From assembly GCF_007655135.1 (NCBI RefSeq), contig NC_045130.1:29012605-29076604 (forward strand): DNA of 64,000 bases, given 5' to 3'. This DNA is from Punica granatum. Its lineage: Eukaryota; Streptophyta; Magnoliopsida; Myrtales; Lythraceae. This document shows, piece by piece, positions 21,463 through 33,902 of this stretch. The number at the start of each line of letters is the position of its first letter. The first letter of the stretch is position 1. Both the position numbers and the translations under genes were made by a program. A model generated the notes under the pieces. The model was not told where the DNA came from and made no database searches. It saw nothing but the letters and a program-made list of their open reading frames with translations.

Positions 21463-24080
21463 CCATGCTTGACAGTGTAACTCGCTTTAGCATCCTTAGT
21501 AATAGCTGGGGAAACATAGAAAGCCTCTGACGCAATATTCAGATAGTGACCTATCAAGCGCCCATGCATCATACCAAAAGAACTTCTAGACTTTTCACAA
21601 TATTCAGATAGTGACCTTTCACCTGTTCCCACCATATACTTGATAAAAGGTGCGATGAGTGGCCTTGCCTATCATATTTTTCGCCAACTCCTTGAGCAAT
21701 CTGCCGGAATATTCGAGGCTTGAAAATTCCTTTGCTTAATTAGGAACTTCTAGACCCTTGATCCCGAGTTGAGAAGTATAGTCCAGGTATTCTACATAAC
21801 ACAAACATTGTCCATCTGCTGAGATTTCTAATCCCCAGACCCCTTCACGTTTAAGAAGACAAACTTGTTCCAACTTCAACTTGTTCCTTCCTCTTTGCAA
21901 CTCATCTTAACCCTTGCATAAAAATGTCTTCCATTTCTAATGCGCCAGCATAATTATCCTTTTAAGGCAGGACAAAACTAGAGCACAAGTAATTCACCAT
22001 ACTAAAGATTACAGAATTAAGAAGTTGGACTCTCCTAGCATATGATAAATATTTTACAGCCGAACCTTTAATTCTTATTAACCACAACAACACATTCCTT
22101 ATGGAAGAGTTTACCTATCTCACAGGCAACACCCCCTTAAAACCAGACAACAACAAAAAGGAATCTTGAGAAGCAATAAGCACCCCCACAAAATAACTCA
22201 GATTTCTGAGGATTCAGCCTTAAACCCAAAACATTATAAAATCAATGAAGCATATTTACAACAGTCACAAGAGAGGATTTAGTACCATTAGAAAAGACAA
22301 AATAGGTCATCCACAAAACACAAGTGAGTTAGCCAAATAGGCTTGCACTTCAGATGGAAACCAATATGACCTGCAGTAGCAGTTTCATTTAACATCTGGG
22401 TGAGAACTCCCATGGCTATTACTAAATGATAGGGCGATAGTGGATCTCCTTGCCATACTCTTATACTCTCAGGAAATACTGTACGAGACCCCGTTGATTG
22501 CAACCGAGAAAAAAGGAGAGGCATACTTAAATCCACTCGATAAACCTGCTTGGAAATCTCATGGCCTCAAGAGTATTCAATAAGAAACTCTAGTCAGGAC
22601 TATCCAAAGCTTTAACTTTTATAGCATAATTTGGGTAAACGGAACACCCTATGATAATTCCTCACTAATTCATGTGCTAACAGAACATTGTCCACAACCC
22701 TCCTGCCTTTTATAAATGCAGACTAATTAGGACTAATCACCATTGGAAGCACCTTCTTCAACCCGTTAGCAATAACCTTGGTGATCACTTGTAGAAGGTA
22801 TTACCACAAGAGATAGATCTGAAGTCCTCATTTTATCCGCATTATCTTTTTTCGGCACCAATGTGATAATGGTTGAATTGACCTCTGGAGTAATACTTCC
22901 AGTCTCAAAAAACCATGCACAACAACCATAAAATCATCCTTGACAGTGGACCAGGAAGATCGATAAAAGCGAAAGGTATGTCCAACCAGCTTTGGAGCTT
23001 TAGAGCCATCCATCGAAAATAAAGAATCATTGATTTCATTATCTGAAACATCAATTTCCAATAAATCCGAAAGAGGGCCAGGAAGATGAAGCTTTAGAAC
23101 ATTAGAAATGAATGATACTGGGAGAGCCATATTCGGGTCAGAAGAGCCGAGCAAAGCCTCATAAAACTCAACATCTACCCTTTTTATATCACTAATCTTC
23201 TCCACCTTGGACCCATCAGCTATATTCAAAACACGAATTGTGTTTTTTGTAAAATGAGCCTCGACCGATCTATGAAAAAAAGAATTATTCTGATGACATC
23301 CTTTAACCATAAAACTTGAGCTTTCTGCTTGAAGAGTGCATTCACTGAGCCCCCACCTAAGAGCAAGCTGAACCTCCTCAAGCTTAGGTTTCAGCAGACT
23401 TACTTTTTGTTGAATATCGCTGCAGAACTTCTTATTAAACCCCTTAAACTCCCTAATCAGCGCACGAGGCTTCTGATTAATGACTCACAATGATTCCCAC
23501 AGAATTCACCATACCCTTATTCCTCTAGAATCTCCTAGAACTTCATGTGTTGAGTCCAGAAATTAAAGAATCGGACCTGCATTTTCAAACTGCTTGACAC
23601 AAAAGATTAGCCGGAATATGAGCAGATAATCCTTGGGCCAATAATTCCACTGCTAATCTCCATTCCCGTTGCTTCCTGCGTTCATTTACCAAGACTCTAA
23701 ACTTCCTGACCTGGTAACCCACTGACCTTGTGTTGCTCCATGTTAGCATGTACACTACTAATGGATGATCAAACAAACACAGAGACGCGAGATATTCATC
23801 AAATTCATCCACACTGAGATCCTTGTACATTGAATTGCCATTCTTTACTTCATCAAGGCATCAAACAGCATTAAGGTCACGCATTAAAACCCAAGCATCA
23901 TTGATAGTATTGACCAAAGAAGTCAAATCCCTCCACAAACTCTTCTTTTCTTGCTTTTCATTTGATCCATATGCAAAACTGACCTAAAACTTTCCATACT
24001 CAGGAACAGAGGCAAAACAATACATTAATTGATCAGTTTTCCGGAGTAGCTGCAAAGAACGCCCTTTAAACATTACCCAA
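21463..24080 (-). pseudogene. Degraded L1-type LINE: endonuclease and RT remnants
   Basis: From 5' to 3' on the minus strand: the endonuclease end (about 24,060-23,585) with NDAWVLMRDLN-like text and FDHPLVVYMLTWSNTR; a linker at 22,828-23,310 (KGCHQNNSFFHRSVEAH); and RT at 22,288-22,536 with RVWQGDPLSPYHLVIAMGVL and CFVDD in place of FADD. Stops and shifts interrupt it throughout. No 5' end or target duplication was found. The zinc finger lies beyond the nested TRIM at 20,506-20,838. Confidence 0.75.
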
Positions 24081-24289
24081 ATACGACTTTCCCCGCAAAA
24101 TTATATTTACAAAGGATATTTTAGTCAGCCCACTTTGTTAAAATATCTTTTGATTTCCCCCCCTTCACTCTTGTCTCAATTAAGCACCTAATATCTATCC
24201 TCTAGTCCTTTAAAAATTAGTAGACCAGATTCTGCTTCAGTGAATTTCTACACATATCTTATAATTATAACTTTGTGAAATGGAACTAG

Positions 24290-25060
24290 AGGCTTTGTTT
24301 GTTTTCCTACTGTGGTAAAAATGCAAGAGTAAGTGCTATTCTTAAGCATGGCTGCTGGGATTGGCCTCGAACAGCGGATTTGCAGTCTGAGGAGCTGAAG
24401 GACCAGGTTTTTGCGCTGCAACTTCAGCAGCCGGATCAAATCATTTGGTCGATTTCCAGCACTGGACAATTCTCTGTTTCTTCAGCATGGGAACAATTTC
24501 GCCTAAGAGAGACTAAAAGTTCAATGGAGGAAAGCTATATGATTTCCATGGTATATCACGCGTGCTTCATTCATTTGTTCGTTGGCGCTCAAGGACAGGT
24601 TCGCTACTAAGGCAAGACTGTTGCAGTAGGGCATTTCAGTTTTCACGTCTAAATGTGAGTTTTTCAGTCAATTAGTAACCAAATCGAGGGACCATCTATT
24701 CTTCACTTGTCACGTAACTCGTGCTCTGTGGAAGAGTCCTCTTGGAAGGTTTGGAGTGCAAAGAGAGGTGCAGGACCGAAATTCCGAAGGGAACTCGGTC
24801 TGCTTGCTAAAAGGCAAAAGGCTAGATTAGGATATTAATTCTTCGCTTGGTCTGGACATTCACTTGTTCAGTAGATGTTAAGTCTCGTGAAGCTGAAAGT
24901 GCGCCACAATACCTAATCTAGAGGCCAAACTCGAGACTTCATTAACTGTTGAGTTTTTTGAATTTTGATGTATATATAGTTCTCAATGGTTACTTGGATA
25001 AATGTAATGTGTACATTCCCATTTTGATTAATTATAATCTTTAACACTTGTCCCAAAAAA
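24290..25060 (+). pseudogene. LINE 3' fragment in plus orientation
   Basis: The frame 24,299-24,610 reads DWPRTADLQSEELKDQVFAL and IIWSISSTGQFSVSSAWEQF, the RNA-binding/zf-RVT region of plant L1 RT. After decayed sequence it ends in a short A-run (CCCAAAAAAAA at about 25,050), as expected of a LINE tail. Opposite in orientation to the LINE at its left. Confidence 0.65.
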
Positions 25061-26165
25061 AATTTGACAATGTAAATTTAAAAAACAAATGTAATCTAAA
25101 AATTATTGTTTAGACTTGTGCATCACACACGTGAATTAATCTAGCCCTTAAGTAATTCTCAAGGGCAGTACCGGATTATACTCACATATCTGCCGAATAT
25201 GAGTGAAAATAAATTTTATCCACATTAATTAAAGAGAGCTCAATGTGTTGCCAGCCACACTTACAATCTATCAGATAGAACAGTTTTTATAAAGTGACTC
25301 ATGGACTTAATAAGGCATAGATGGGACAAGGAAAACAAAGGGAAACTGGGAGCTTCACTGTTAAGACAAAAAAAAAATTAGAGAAAGGGGTGGGGGCGCC
25401 CCTTTCTCTGACGGTCCGAAATCGGGGAATGGGGAGGCTGCTGACGAGGTCGAGGTCGCCAACAAGGTTTGAGCCCGCCGGCCTCTCACCCGCTGATCGA
25501 GGTCACCGACAAGGTCAGACCTCATCAGCTACCTTGATTGGGAGGTGGGTACGTGGCTGTCGAGAGCCTCCCTAACTCCCTATTTGAAAGTGTCGGATTC
25601 TCCAATTTCTTTCAAAAAACAATTTATGATTTTTATTGGGTGAAATGTCTTATTTTCCCTTAAAGAAGTCATATGTCAGGCACATGACTCGTTTTTGCGA
25701 GGGAAAATGACCAGAGGGGCAAAGTGCTTTTTTTTCATAAGCTCCGAGGTACAGTGTAAAATTTTAAAGATTGGGGGCAAACCTTTCTAAGTCTAAAGGT
25801 CAAGGGACAAAGCGATTTGTATGTTGTTAAAACAACCTCATATATCCTAATTGAATTGCTATTTTAAAAAACAATTCAGAGTTTCAAGAACACGGATTTA
25901 TTTTTTTAACGGGAAATTGTTAAAACTCTGTAGAAAAGTGTGTTTCCAACGATATTCCAATAAAAAAAATTATTTGTCAAACATATCTTTGTCTCAAGTA
26001 GATCATATGGAATAAAACAACAGGGAACCGAATAAGGTTCCACCAATCATTTCGTTCAATTAAAAAAAATATCTCTTCTTGGATGAATTTATGGCAACCT
26101 TTCATTGAAAGCTCTTTATTATTTTAATTTTAGAAAAATAATTAATAAGAAAAAGGGAAAATAAA
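25061..26165. other. Intergenic DNA with a short perfect palindrome
   Basis: At 25,379-25,410 AGAGAAAGGGG and CCCCTTTCTCT flank a GC-rich loop. Next to it lies GC-rich DNA with repeated GGTCGAGGTCGCC/GAGGTCACCGAC blocks, like the core of the foldback at 54,208. The open frame 25,321-25,575 is composed of these repeats and is not called a gene. Confidence 0.4.
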
Positions 26166-26433
26166 TTCACACTTTTTATCAGTTTTATCCCAAAAAAATT
26201 GTGACACATCCCAAACTTCCATTCCATTATCAGGTCTATCATGCCATCACCCTTCCCCTCAATAGTTGACGGAGATGCTGATGTGCCGCCGTTTAATGGT
26301 TAAGGGCACCATTTAAACGAATAAAACGAAGACACGTGTCCCTTGGACCTACTTGCTATTTAAAAATACCTTTCTATATTTTCATATTTTTAAATTTGAC
26401 CCCAAAACTCTTTCTCTCTTCTTCCTCCTCCTC

Positions 26434-26438
<5 letters not shown>

Positions 26439-26476
<38 letters not shown>
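26439..26476 (+). repeat. (CT)n microsatellite
   Basis: About 19 uninterrupted CT units at the inner edge of the left arm of the foldback element. Confidence 0.9.
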
Positions 26477-26479
<3 letters not shown>

Positions 26480-26502
26480 CTCTGTTCCAAAGCGTGGACA
26501 TT

Positions 26503-27629
26503 ATGGAAGAAGTGAGAGCCACGATCGAAGGCGATGAAACGGTGGAGCAACAATTGAGAGACGGAATTGGGTACGAGGAGGAGGTGGAGGAAGAGAACAG
26601 TGGAATCGATGGCAAGCAATTGGTATAAGAACAGCAGGTAGAAGACGGAATCCAGAGAGAGGAAGAACAACATAGGGATGGAGCCAAAGGTAAGGAAGCA
26701 GCGAAAGCGGTGATGAACAATGGGTGTGAGAGCAATGGAGTGGTCGACCAAGTGAGGAGCGGAATCGAGGGTAATGAATCAATTGAAGAAGAGATTAATA
26801 ACAAGAAGAAGAGCAATGGAGTTGTAAGTAAAGTGAGAAGCATAGTCGAGGACGAGGAATTTGTGGAAGAAGAGATTAACGGGAACGAGAGTAATAGACT
26901 GATAAAGGAAGTGAGAGATAGAACGGCGAGGAACAGATCAGTGGAAAGACTGGTGGAAAGAATGGAGACTGATGAAGCTATGGAAGAAGGCGAGAAGGAG
27001 AGAATGAAGGCCGATAGAGAGGCGGAAGAAGAGAGAGGCAGAACGAAGAGCAATGGATTGGAGGAAGAGGAGAAGGAAAGAATTGAGTCTGGGGAATTGG
27101 CAGAAGACAAGGAGGAGAGCATTGCGATCGGAGAAGCACGGAAAGCAATGAATCGGTGGAAGGAGAGAGGGGAAGAATCGAGTCCAAGGAATTGGTGGGA
27201 AAAGAAGAGAAGGGAAGAATGGAGACGGATGAAGTGGTGGAAAAAGAGAGAGGCAGAATGGAGAACAACAACTTGGCGGAAGAGGGGAGAGTCGAGCCAA
27301 GAATCGAGCAGAAAGGAGACAAAGCGGTGGAAGGTGACAGGATAGAAAGAATCGAGCCGCATTAACCGGTGCAAGAAGAAAGGAGGGAAAGGGTTGGGCA
27401 CGATGAATCCATGGAAGAGTTGAAGAACACGGTGGAGTGAGAGTTAATGGTGCAACAAGAAAGAGTAATGGCAGCAAAGATTGAACCGCGGGAAGGAAAG
27501 GAAGAAGAAGAAGGTCTGCAATCGGGATCTCTAGTTGTAGCATTGCCTCAATCAACAAACTCGCCATTGTCTCCAATAAAAGTAGCTGTGAAGGAACAAG
27601 AACGGGTGGAAGCAGTGGATACATATTGA
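26503..27629 (+). pseudogene. Glu/Lys/Arg-rich repetitive reading frame inside the foldback element (unrecognised)
   Basis: From the ATG at 26,503 one frame runs to 27,345 with a single TAA (26,626-26,628). A second frame then carries on through 27,156-27,365 and 27,447-27,629, again with few stops. The product is repetitive: blocks such as VRSGIEGNESIEEEIN, VRSIVEDEEFVEEEINGNES and EEEEKERIESGELAEDKEE recur at loose spacings of about 20-27 residues. The last part is less biased (SLVVALPQSTNSPLSPIKVA). It may be a captured or expanded acidic repeat protein, or simply a purine-rich minisatellite. Because GA-rich DNA lacks stops on several frames, codingness is unproven. I do not recognise a family. 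Confidence 0.4.
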
Positions 27630-27985
27630 TGGAGGAGGAAGAAGAACAGAGAAACAGTGCAAGAGAGAGCTGTGAACAAGTAGAGAGACAGGGGGGATGA
27701 AGGAGGAATGAGAAGAGAAAGAGAGAGTTGGGGTCCATTTTTGAAAATATGAAAAATATAGGGATATTTTTAAATAGCTAGTGGGTCGAAGGTACACGTA
27801 TCGTCATTTTTTTTGTTTGAATGGCGCCGTTAACCATTAAATGGCGACCCACCGGCATCTCCGTCAAATATTGACAGGAAGGGTGACGGCATGATAGATC
27901 TGATAGTGAAATGGGAGTTTGGGATGTGTCTGCAATTGTTTTTTAGAATAAAATTGAAAAAAAGTTAATAATTTGAGACGTGTGA

Positions 27986-29150
27986 AGTTATTTTTTCTAA
28001 GAAAAAAAGAAAATATTCTCTAAGAAATAATATATTTTTTATGTAGATAAAGTACAATTATTAATTTGAAGATTATCAAAGAGTTAATTTTATAATTATA
28101 AATAATTAATATATTTAAAGACTCAATTAAAAATCATAAAATTTACAATTTTTTATCATGAATAGCCATTTTGCATATCCAACCATTAAATTAGTCCTCT
28201 TTTCTCACTTTGTACACTCTCTAGGCAAGCACATGCTCTCTATAAAGGCATGCATCGAAACTATGAAAATGTGACTCAACAACAAAATTGAGCTATTAAT
28301 AGGTGGATTTTATGTGCAATAAAAAAATTTAAAATTCACTGAAAGTATTTCGTGATTAGGACAAATCGATACATATGGAATCAATTTGAACCAATCTGTT
28401 GAAAAAATAAAATGTGGGCTGGCGCCAATGGGGTATCCTCGTAGAGTAGTATCGATGTACTACTTTTTGATAAGTCCCCCTACTCAATAAATTAAAATTT
28501 AGATTATTTCGCAATTATGAATTAGTCTCATATTATCGCATTATACACTTACTAGGCAGGCAGACATGGCCAGATTTCTCTTTTTATCTCTAGTCCATAT
28601 TCCTTATTTTGCTCCTGATTATATAGACGTATTATCCTCAGGTTACCCGATGCTTCGCCAGTGACTCGGAATATACTCTAAGGCAGTCATTAAGGTTGTG
28701 GTTTCTTTTCGATGAACATGTTTTGTAAAAGTTAGGGAAATGGACATGGCCATACGCACTGCCTCAAAGCCCCAGTTGTCAAATATGTCGATTACATCTA
28801 TCTTATGCAAGTTCATACTGATGAAGTTCACTGCCGAGTACCAGCCTCGAACGGGATTGATCCAAGCAGGTTGACAAATGACATACAAAGAGATGGAGAG
28901 TAATAATATATACCTTCTGAAATGTATAGTTGCTTCTCATATTGATTAGAAAAAAATTCATAATTTTCTATTACCTATTAATAGTAAAGTAAAACATCTG
29001 CTAGTTTTGATCATTGATTTGGATTAACTCATGCGCTTTAAAATAATCAACTCATTACATAGATTTAACTAACGACATAAGCCTAGGACCAAACGGATGA
29101 GTAATTAAATATAAATAAGTGTATAGTGAGGTGACTGTAATTAATTTCTT
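27986..29150. other. Intergenic DNA and 3' flank of the terpene synthase gene
   Basis: AT-rich. The minus-strand open frame 28,643-28,888 (containing NFISMNLHKIDVIDIFDNWG) is not recognised and has no splice context I can support. Nearest the gene, the sequence is the probable 3' untranslated region. Confidence 0.35.
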
Positions 29151-30318
29151 TTAAGCTGATCGCTTAAGTAGCAGTGACTTCATATACTCCTCGATTCTTG
29201 GGAGGCGATGGTTCTCGTCGTATTCATACATGAGAGGGATCATCCGGGCCGTGTTGAGTGAAGCCTTAGCCATATAAGGAGGGAATTGATGGGGAAAGAG
29301 GCACTCTCTGTTTAAGCTCTTCCATGAGTCTGAGATCATCTCCTTCACATGGTCTCTTGCCCCCTCCAGTGAGCAACTAGGGTTTTCCTTCATGTAGTAG
29401 TCCACGTACGACCCATCGTGCCCTTCTTGATTCTCGTCCTATACATGCCAAAAAAAAAAAAACAACAACAACTTAGAAATCTTTGTAAGTGACTGGTGAA
29501 TGTGTGAAACAGGCCAAACAAGAGTATACAATTTGTAAAAAAAAGAAACTTATGCACACACATACATATGGCATCATGAGTATACAATTTGTACAAATTG
29601 TACTAGAGAGGGCCGGTGGACTAATTAGAGGAGATGGGTGAAAGGAAAATAAAGAGCACGGGCCGAAGAGTCATATTGGCGAAAATTTGATTCAAAATCT
29701 CATGATATTGGGGCCGAGAATGACTATCGCTTCGTTGGATCTCTTGAGAACATCAGAGGTAGTATGAGCACAGTTTTAATGATGGGATACGATACAGAGG
29801 GAACACGCCCGTGCTTAATTCCTACCAGAGGAGTCCTAGTCTTCTTTTTGTCGTTGGCTTAATTGTTTATGACTTTGATTCATATCAACCGTGCTATATC
29901 CATCTGGCTAACTGTATTGAGTGGAAACCCAGCAATTTCTCCCACATCAGCTAGGGCACAACTTTGATGCATCTCGATTTATTCATGTTCCTTCTTAAAA
30001 ATTGATGCTCTTTATTGTATGAAAGATATAATTTGGATCACACATTGTTTTATCATCTAGTGAACATACCTTAGCGCTTCCAAGGTCGTCCCAGAGACGT
30101 AGAATCTTCGCTATTGAGGCTGACATACCCGTAAAACTGTTGAGTGCCTGGAGGCTCTGTTTATTCGTACCTCCGCAAAGGAGTGCGAATGAGTGAGCCA
30201 TTGCTAAGTGGACGCCTGTGCTAACTATTGCGATGTTCAAGTACTCATCAGCCGAAGGAGAGTGTCGGGAAGTGAACCATCTCTTTTCCACCAGGAATGC
30301 ATCACACAGGTTCGCCCA
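29151..30318 (-). CDS. TPS exons 6-7 (second metal-binding motif and C-terminus)
   Basis: Exon 6 (30,318-30,070, 249 nt) reads WANLCDAFLVEKRWF to LRLWDDLGSAK. Exon 7 (29,438-29,151, 288 nt with stop) reads DENQEGHDGSYVDYYMKE, ARDHVKEMISDSWKSLNREC, ARMIPLMYEYDE and ends EYMKSLLLKRSA. This C-terminus is very close to the TPS-g nerolidol synthases I know. Intron 5 (30,319-33,318) is 3.0 kb because of MITE insertions; intron 6 is 631 bp. Confidence 0.9.
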
Positions 30319-31051
30319 CTGCCACAATAATTAAACAGGATGCACATGAATAGATATCCTCATATATTTGTTATTTTTCTTTTTGGGAACCGACGGGGCG
30401 GGAGCCCTAAATACAATTAATTAAACTAAGCATAACAATGTCAGGGCATGGAGGCCCCAGTTAAATAGCTAAAAAGTAAAAGAGACAACCCTAAGGGCAA
30501 TCAGTCAGCCAATGAACCCCAACCAAAAAGGATAAAGCATGATCCAATAACCAATCCGCACAAGAGTTTCCCAATAGGTATGCGGAATCATCACCACCAA
30601 TCTCAAAGCAAAAACTGTCGAATGATATCCTCATATGTTCTCAATAATAATCCTCCTCCTTTAGGAAAATATTGAAAATAAAATAAGCTGCACTTAGAAT
30701 CATTACGAGGAAACAGTTTTACCGGCAAAACTATGAAGATATAATCCTTTACAGGAGTGCAAAATTGAGTGAGAAAAACACTTGCATGGGTTTATCCTAC
30801 TTATTCGTTAAGTAGAGGCCTGCGTCTTTATGCGAATTTGTGAGGGAATTGATAACGACTTAACTTATTCGTTATTTATCTTGAAATTTTTAAATCATCA
30901 AGAAAATCCTTTATTTTTAAGAAAAATACTAGTTTTATTCGGGATTTACAATACAAAACAATAAGTGTGAAGCTTTTGTTAAAACTGAAATACTCGAAGG
31001 ATTTAGCGAGTTAAGAGTAATGAAAATAGTGTTTCCTAATTGCGGCACTTA

Positions 31052-31296
31052 GGGCATGTTTGGATTCCCAAACACCAAATTTTAACTTTAACTTTAACTT
31101 TAACTCAACACATTATACAACAAAAATACACATTTCTCAAGTCAAAAATTTTAACTTTAACTTTAACTCAACACACTACACAACAAAAACACACGTTTTC
31201 CAAGTCAAATTTATAATCACATCTCATTTTTCATTTTATACATTCAAAATCAAAATCAAAATTAAAGTTAATTTAACTCTGAATCCAAACGCACCC
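31052..31296. mobile_element. MITE, 245 bp, in TPS intron 5
   Basis: The ends are GGGCATGTTTGGATT and its near inverse AATCCAAACGCACCC, with TTA directly outside both (31,049-31,051 and 31,297-31,299). A TTA/TAA duplication is typical of PIF/Harbinger elements. It contains repeated TTTAACTTTAACTTTAAC. A sister copy lies at about 53,607-53,857. Confidence 0.75.
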
Positions 31297-31680
31297 TTAG
31301 AATTTATATGTGATAATTAATAATTTATTAAGTGATTGATTTTGGAGAAAATTAGAATATAAATTATCACATTATATTTTTTAGAGTTATGTTTCTTAAT
31401 ATATATATGTATATATATATACATATATATACATCTAACATTTTTAAGATAGAAGAAAATAATTGTGAAGACAGTCAATTTCTAATACTTGCTTGTCAAA
31501 TTTATATTAATATGAAAACTTTTTTCCACTTCAAGTATTTTTTTTCGGTGTATACCCTAATATTCAGAAATCTAACAGACCCCGACTAATCTAGTTCGAG
31601 TCAGATCGACCCACTTTAAGTATTTGAGTTGAAAAGAAAAGTCAAATTTTGTCACTGTGGATCTAGTAAGTGTGAAATTA

Positions 31681-31923
31681 TATCTGCATTTAGTTTCAAA
31701 GTAAGATTTTAAAATCAGTTGATTTTGAAAAAAAATGGTATAAATGGTTATGTATGGGGTCCACCATTTGACTTTGTATGAGTTATTTTGTTTTGTTGTG
31801 GAAACAATGTGGTATAAATGGGGTCCACCCTTTGACTTTGTATGAGTTATTTTATTTTATTACGGGTAGAATTAAGTTAAAGTGTGATTTTAAAATCACA
31901 CTTTGAAACCAAACAAGCCATAA
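31681..31923. mobile_element. MITE-like element with an internal direct repeat, in TPS intron 5
   Basis: Inverted ends: TTTAGTTTCAAAGTAAGATTTTAAAATCA on the left pairs with TGATTTTAAAATCACACTTTGAAACCAAAC on the right. Between them, GGGGTCCACCMTTTGACTTTG followed by TATGAGTTATTTT occurs twice, about 65 bp apart. No coding capacity. Confidence 0.55.
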
Positions 31924-32707
31924 ATATTTGTTGAAATTCAAATTTTTAGTAGGTCTTATATTCTTAGCAATAAAATTATGTTTTGATTTTAAAATATATA
32001 AGATCTAACAGTACAATTTTTTGTTACAAATTAAATACATTATTTACTCATATTTGTAACCTGGAATTCGAACGTAATTCTTTAATTTTATTACTATATT
32101 ACACTTTCTTTACTGTTGCTTCTAGCTAATTTTTAAAAGGCAAATGTATATATATATATATATGTATATATATTTGTAAACTAGAAAATTTGTTCACGTG
32201 CTTATCTGAGACAATTTCTTTTAGCAAGTCAATCTAAACTTTCAAGTTTAGAGTACCATAACAGAAAATCTAATAACAAACATACTTCTAATTTGACAAT
32301 TAATTGAGTGGTAACTAGTTTTATTTTTAACCAATATTTTTTACTATAAGTTCATAAATATATATTTATGTGTAAATAAAAATTTAGCAATAAAATTAAC
32401 AGAAAAAATATTTGAAATATCAATTTTACGTTGATAATATTGATTAATAACAATTCTTATTCGTACTTTAAAAGTGCATCTAACATAAGCATGCATAATG
32501 TCTAAGCTTCTAAAAATTTTAAATTTCTTTTTACATTTTCTAAGAAGTGATTACTTTGATAATAAAATGTTCATAAAAATGAAAAGTTGAGAATGTGCCT
32601 TTTGGGTATATATGTGACGGTTTCCTCTCCCACTTTTTGATTTGTATATATTTATGTTGATATTCGACAAAAGTACAAAAAATATTCGCCTTTCTAAAAG
32701 TGGAAAC

Positions 32708-32977
32708 TTTATGTGTTTGAATTTTGAGTTGAGTTGAGTTTTGGTTTTAATTAGTTTGTAATGATTGTATTGTTGAATTATGAGAAAAAGTGTGAAAAAA
32801 TAATGAATAGTTTAGATAAAAAATAATTAAGTAATGATTGTATTGTTGAATTATGAAAAAAAAGTGTGAAAAAGTAATGAATAATTGAGATAAAGTAATG
32901 ATTAAGTAATAATTGTGTTGTTGAATTGAAGATAAGTGGAATTGAGTTAAAAAAATTTTAAAATCCAAACACACCTG
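32708..32977. mobile_element. MITE-like element with tandem subrepeats, in TPS intron 5
   Basis: The ends GTGTTTGAATTTT and AAAATCCAAACAC are inverted copies. Inside, a unit of about 75-80 bp (AGTAATGATTGTATTGTTGA, GTGTGAAAAA, TAATGAATA) occurs two and a half times. Related text recurs at 56,878-57,211. Confidence 0.55.
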
Positions 32978-33318
32978 GGTGTCGGTGAAATGGAAGGAAC
33001 ATAATTGCCGCGAATAATTTGACTAAATATAACTATGAATATATAAGTAATACAAGCTTTGGAAAATCTGCAAGAATTTTCGAACTGAGTTTTTACACAA
33101 TATGGACCTTTAAAAAGCAAATTAATTAACCAAAAAGTTGGTTAAATGGGAAGCACAATATCAGTTCATGTAAGAATGAAAATATATGTTCGAATCTCGA
33201 TAAGTGTACTTATGAGAAGGAAGAATAACTTTTAATAATCAACTTTTAAAATTGTGATAATAATGTCGCTTACAATTTTTCACCCAAAACAAAAATAGAA
33301 ATTAGCTAAAAAACTTAC

Positions 33319-33902
33319 TGATTTCCTGAGTAAATCAGTGGGATTCCCACCATGCTTTTTATAGGCTTTCAAGCAGATTTCATTGGTAATGCCACCTAGA
33401 GCCCTGAAACATGTCTTCATGTAATCCGGTAGTTCTTCGACACATTCCCATCTGAGTGCGTAGAAATATCGAAGTTATGATTAAAATTTCCAAATCAATA
33501 CTCATGATTAAAGGGAAAAAATACAGTAGAACACTATCAATTCACCTATTACGGTAAAAATATAATCATAAAATCATGTGAAAATTGTTGCAAATTTTCA
33601 TCAATGAAAAAGAGTTTTAATATATATGGAAGAAAGAAGATGATGAAGATGAAGATAATACGAAGTGTTATATAATTAATCACCTGGTGATGGCTTCTGC
33701 AAAGAGAGTGAGTTCATCAAGCGTCCCACGGACATCGAATATGTCGTCAATGATGTAGACCATGGTGATGGGCTTTGTCATGTCCATTCTCTCTTGTGAA
33801 AATTTTGGGTCCCTCAGTACTGCCATCGGCCAGAAGTACCATTTTAGCAGCTGATCTCTCGCAAATTTTAACTCGTTTGCTAACCCTAGATCACTCCACC
33901 AC
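33319..33902 (-). CDS. TPS exons 4-5 (first metal-binding motif)
   Basis: Exon 4 (33,902-33,684, exactly 219 nt, the usual TPS length) has [27 protein letters not shown] and [16 protein letters not shown]. Exon 5 (33,451-33,319) has [20 protein letters not shown] and [14 protein letters not shown]. The donors are GTGATT and GTAAGT. Intron 3 upstream (33,903-35,309) holds SINE pieces and a long G-run. Confidence 0.9.

Larger units (their letters stand above)
26166..27985. mobile_element. Foldback DNA element of about 1.8 kb with roughly 250-bp inverted repeats
   Basis: The left arm (about 26,166-26,430) and right arm (about 27,724-27,985) are inverted copies. They share ACACATCCCAAACT, TATCATGCC-TCACCCTTCC, TTGACGGAGATGC, TTTAATGGTTAA-GGC, CTATTTAAAAATA and TGGACCCCAA-type blocks. 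A (CT)n run, continued in the right arm by a GAGAGAAAGAGAG-type stretch, sits at the inner edge. Long inverted ends suggest a MULE- or foldback-type transposon, but no transposase is seen and the outer ends and target duplication are not resolved. Confidence 0.7.

Noticed and set aside
26382..27401. A 339-codon minus-strand frame rich in Ser, Leu and Phe
   Set aside because: It is antisense to the GA-rich frame. CT-rich DNA gives long Ser/Leu/Phe frames by default, and it contains no family motif.
28643..28888. Possible extra exon downstream of the TPS gene
   Set aside because: Exon 7 already ends in a proper stop with the family C-terminus, and this peptide has no TPS similarity.
32708..32977. 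CRISPR-like array
   Set aside because: Repeats are long, adjoining and diverged, without spacers, in a plant intron.
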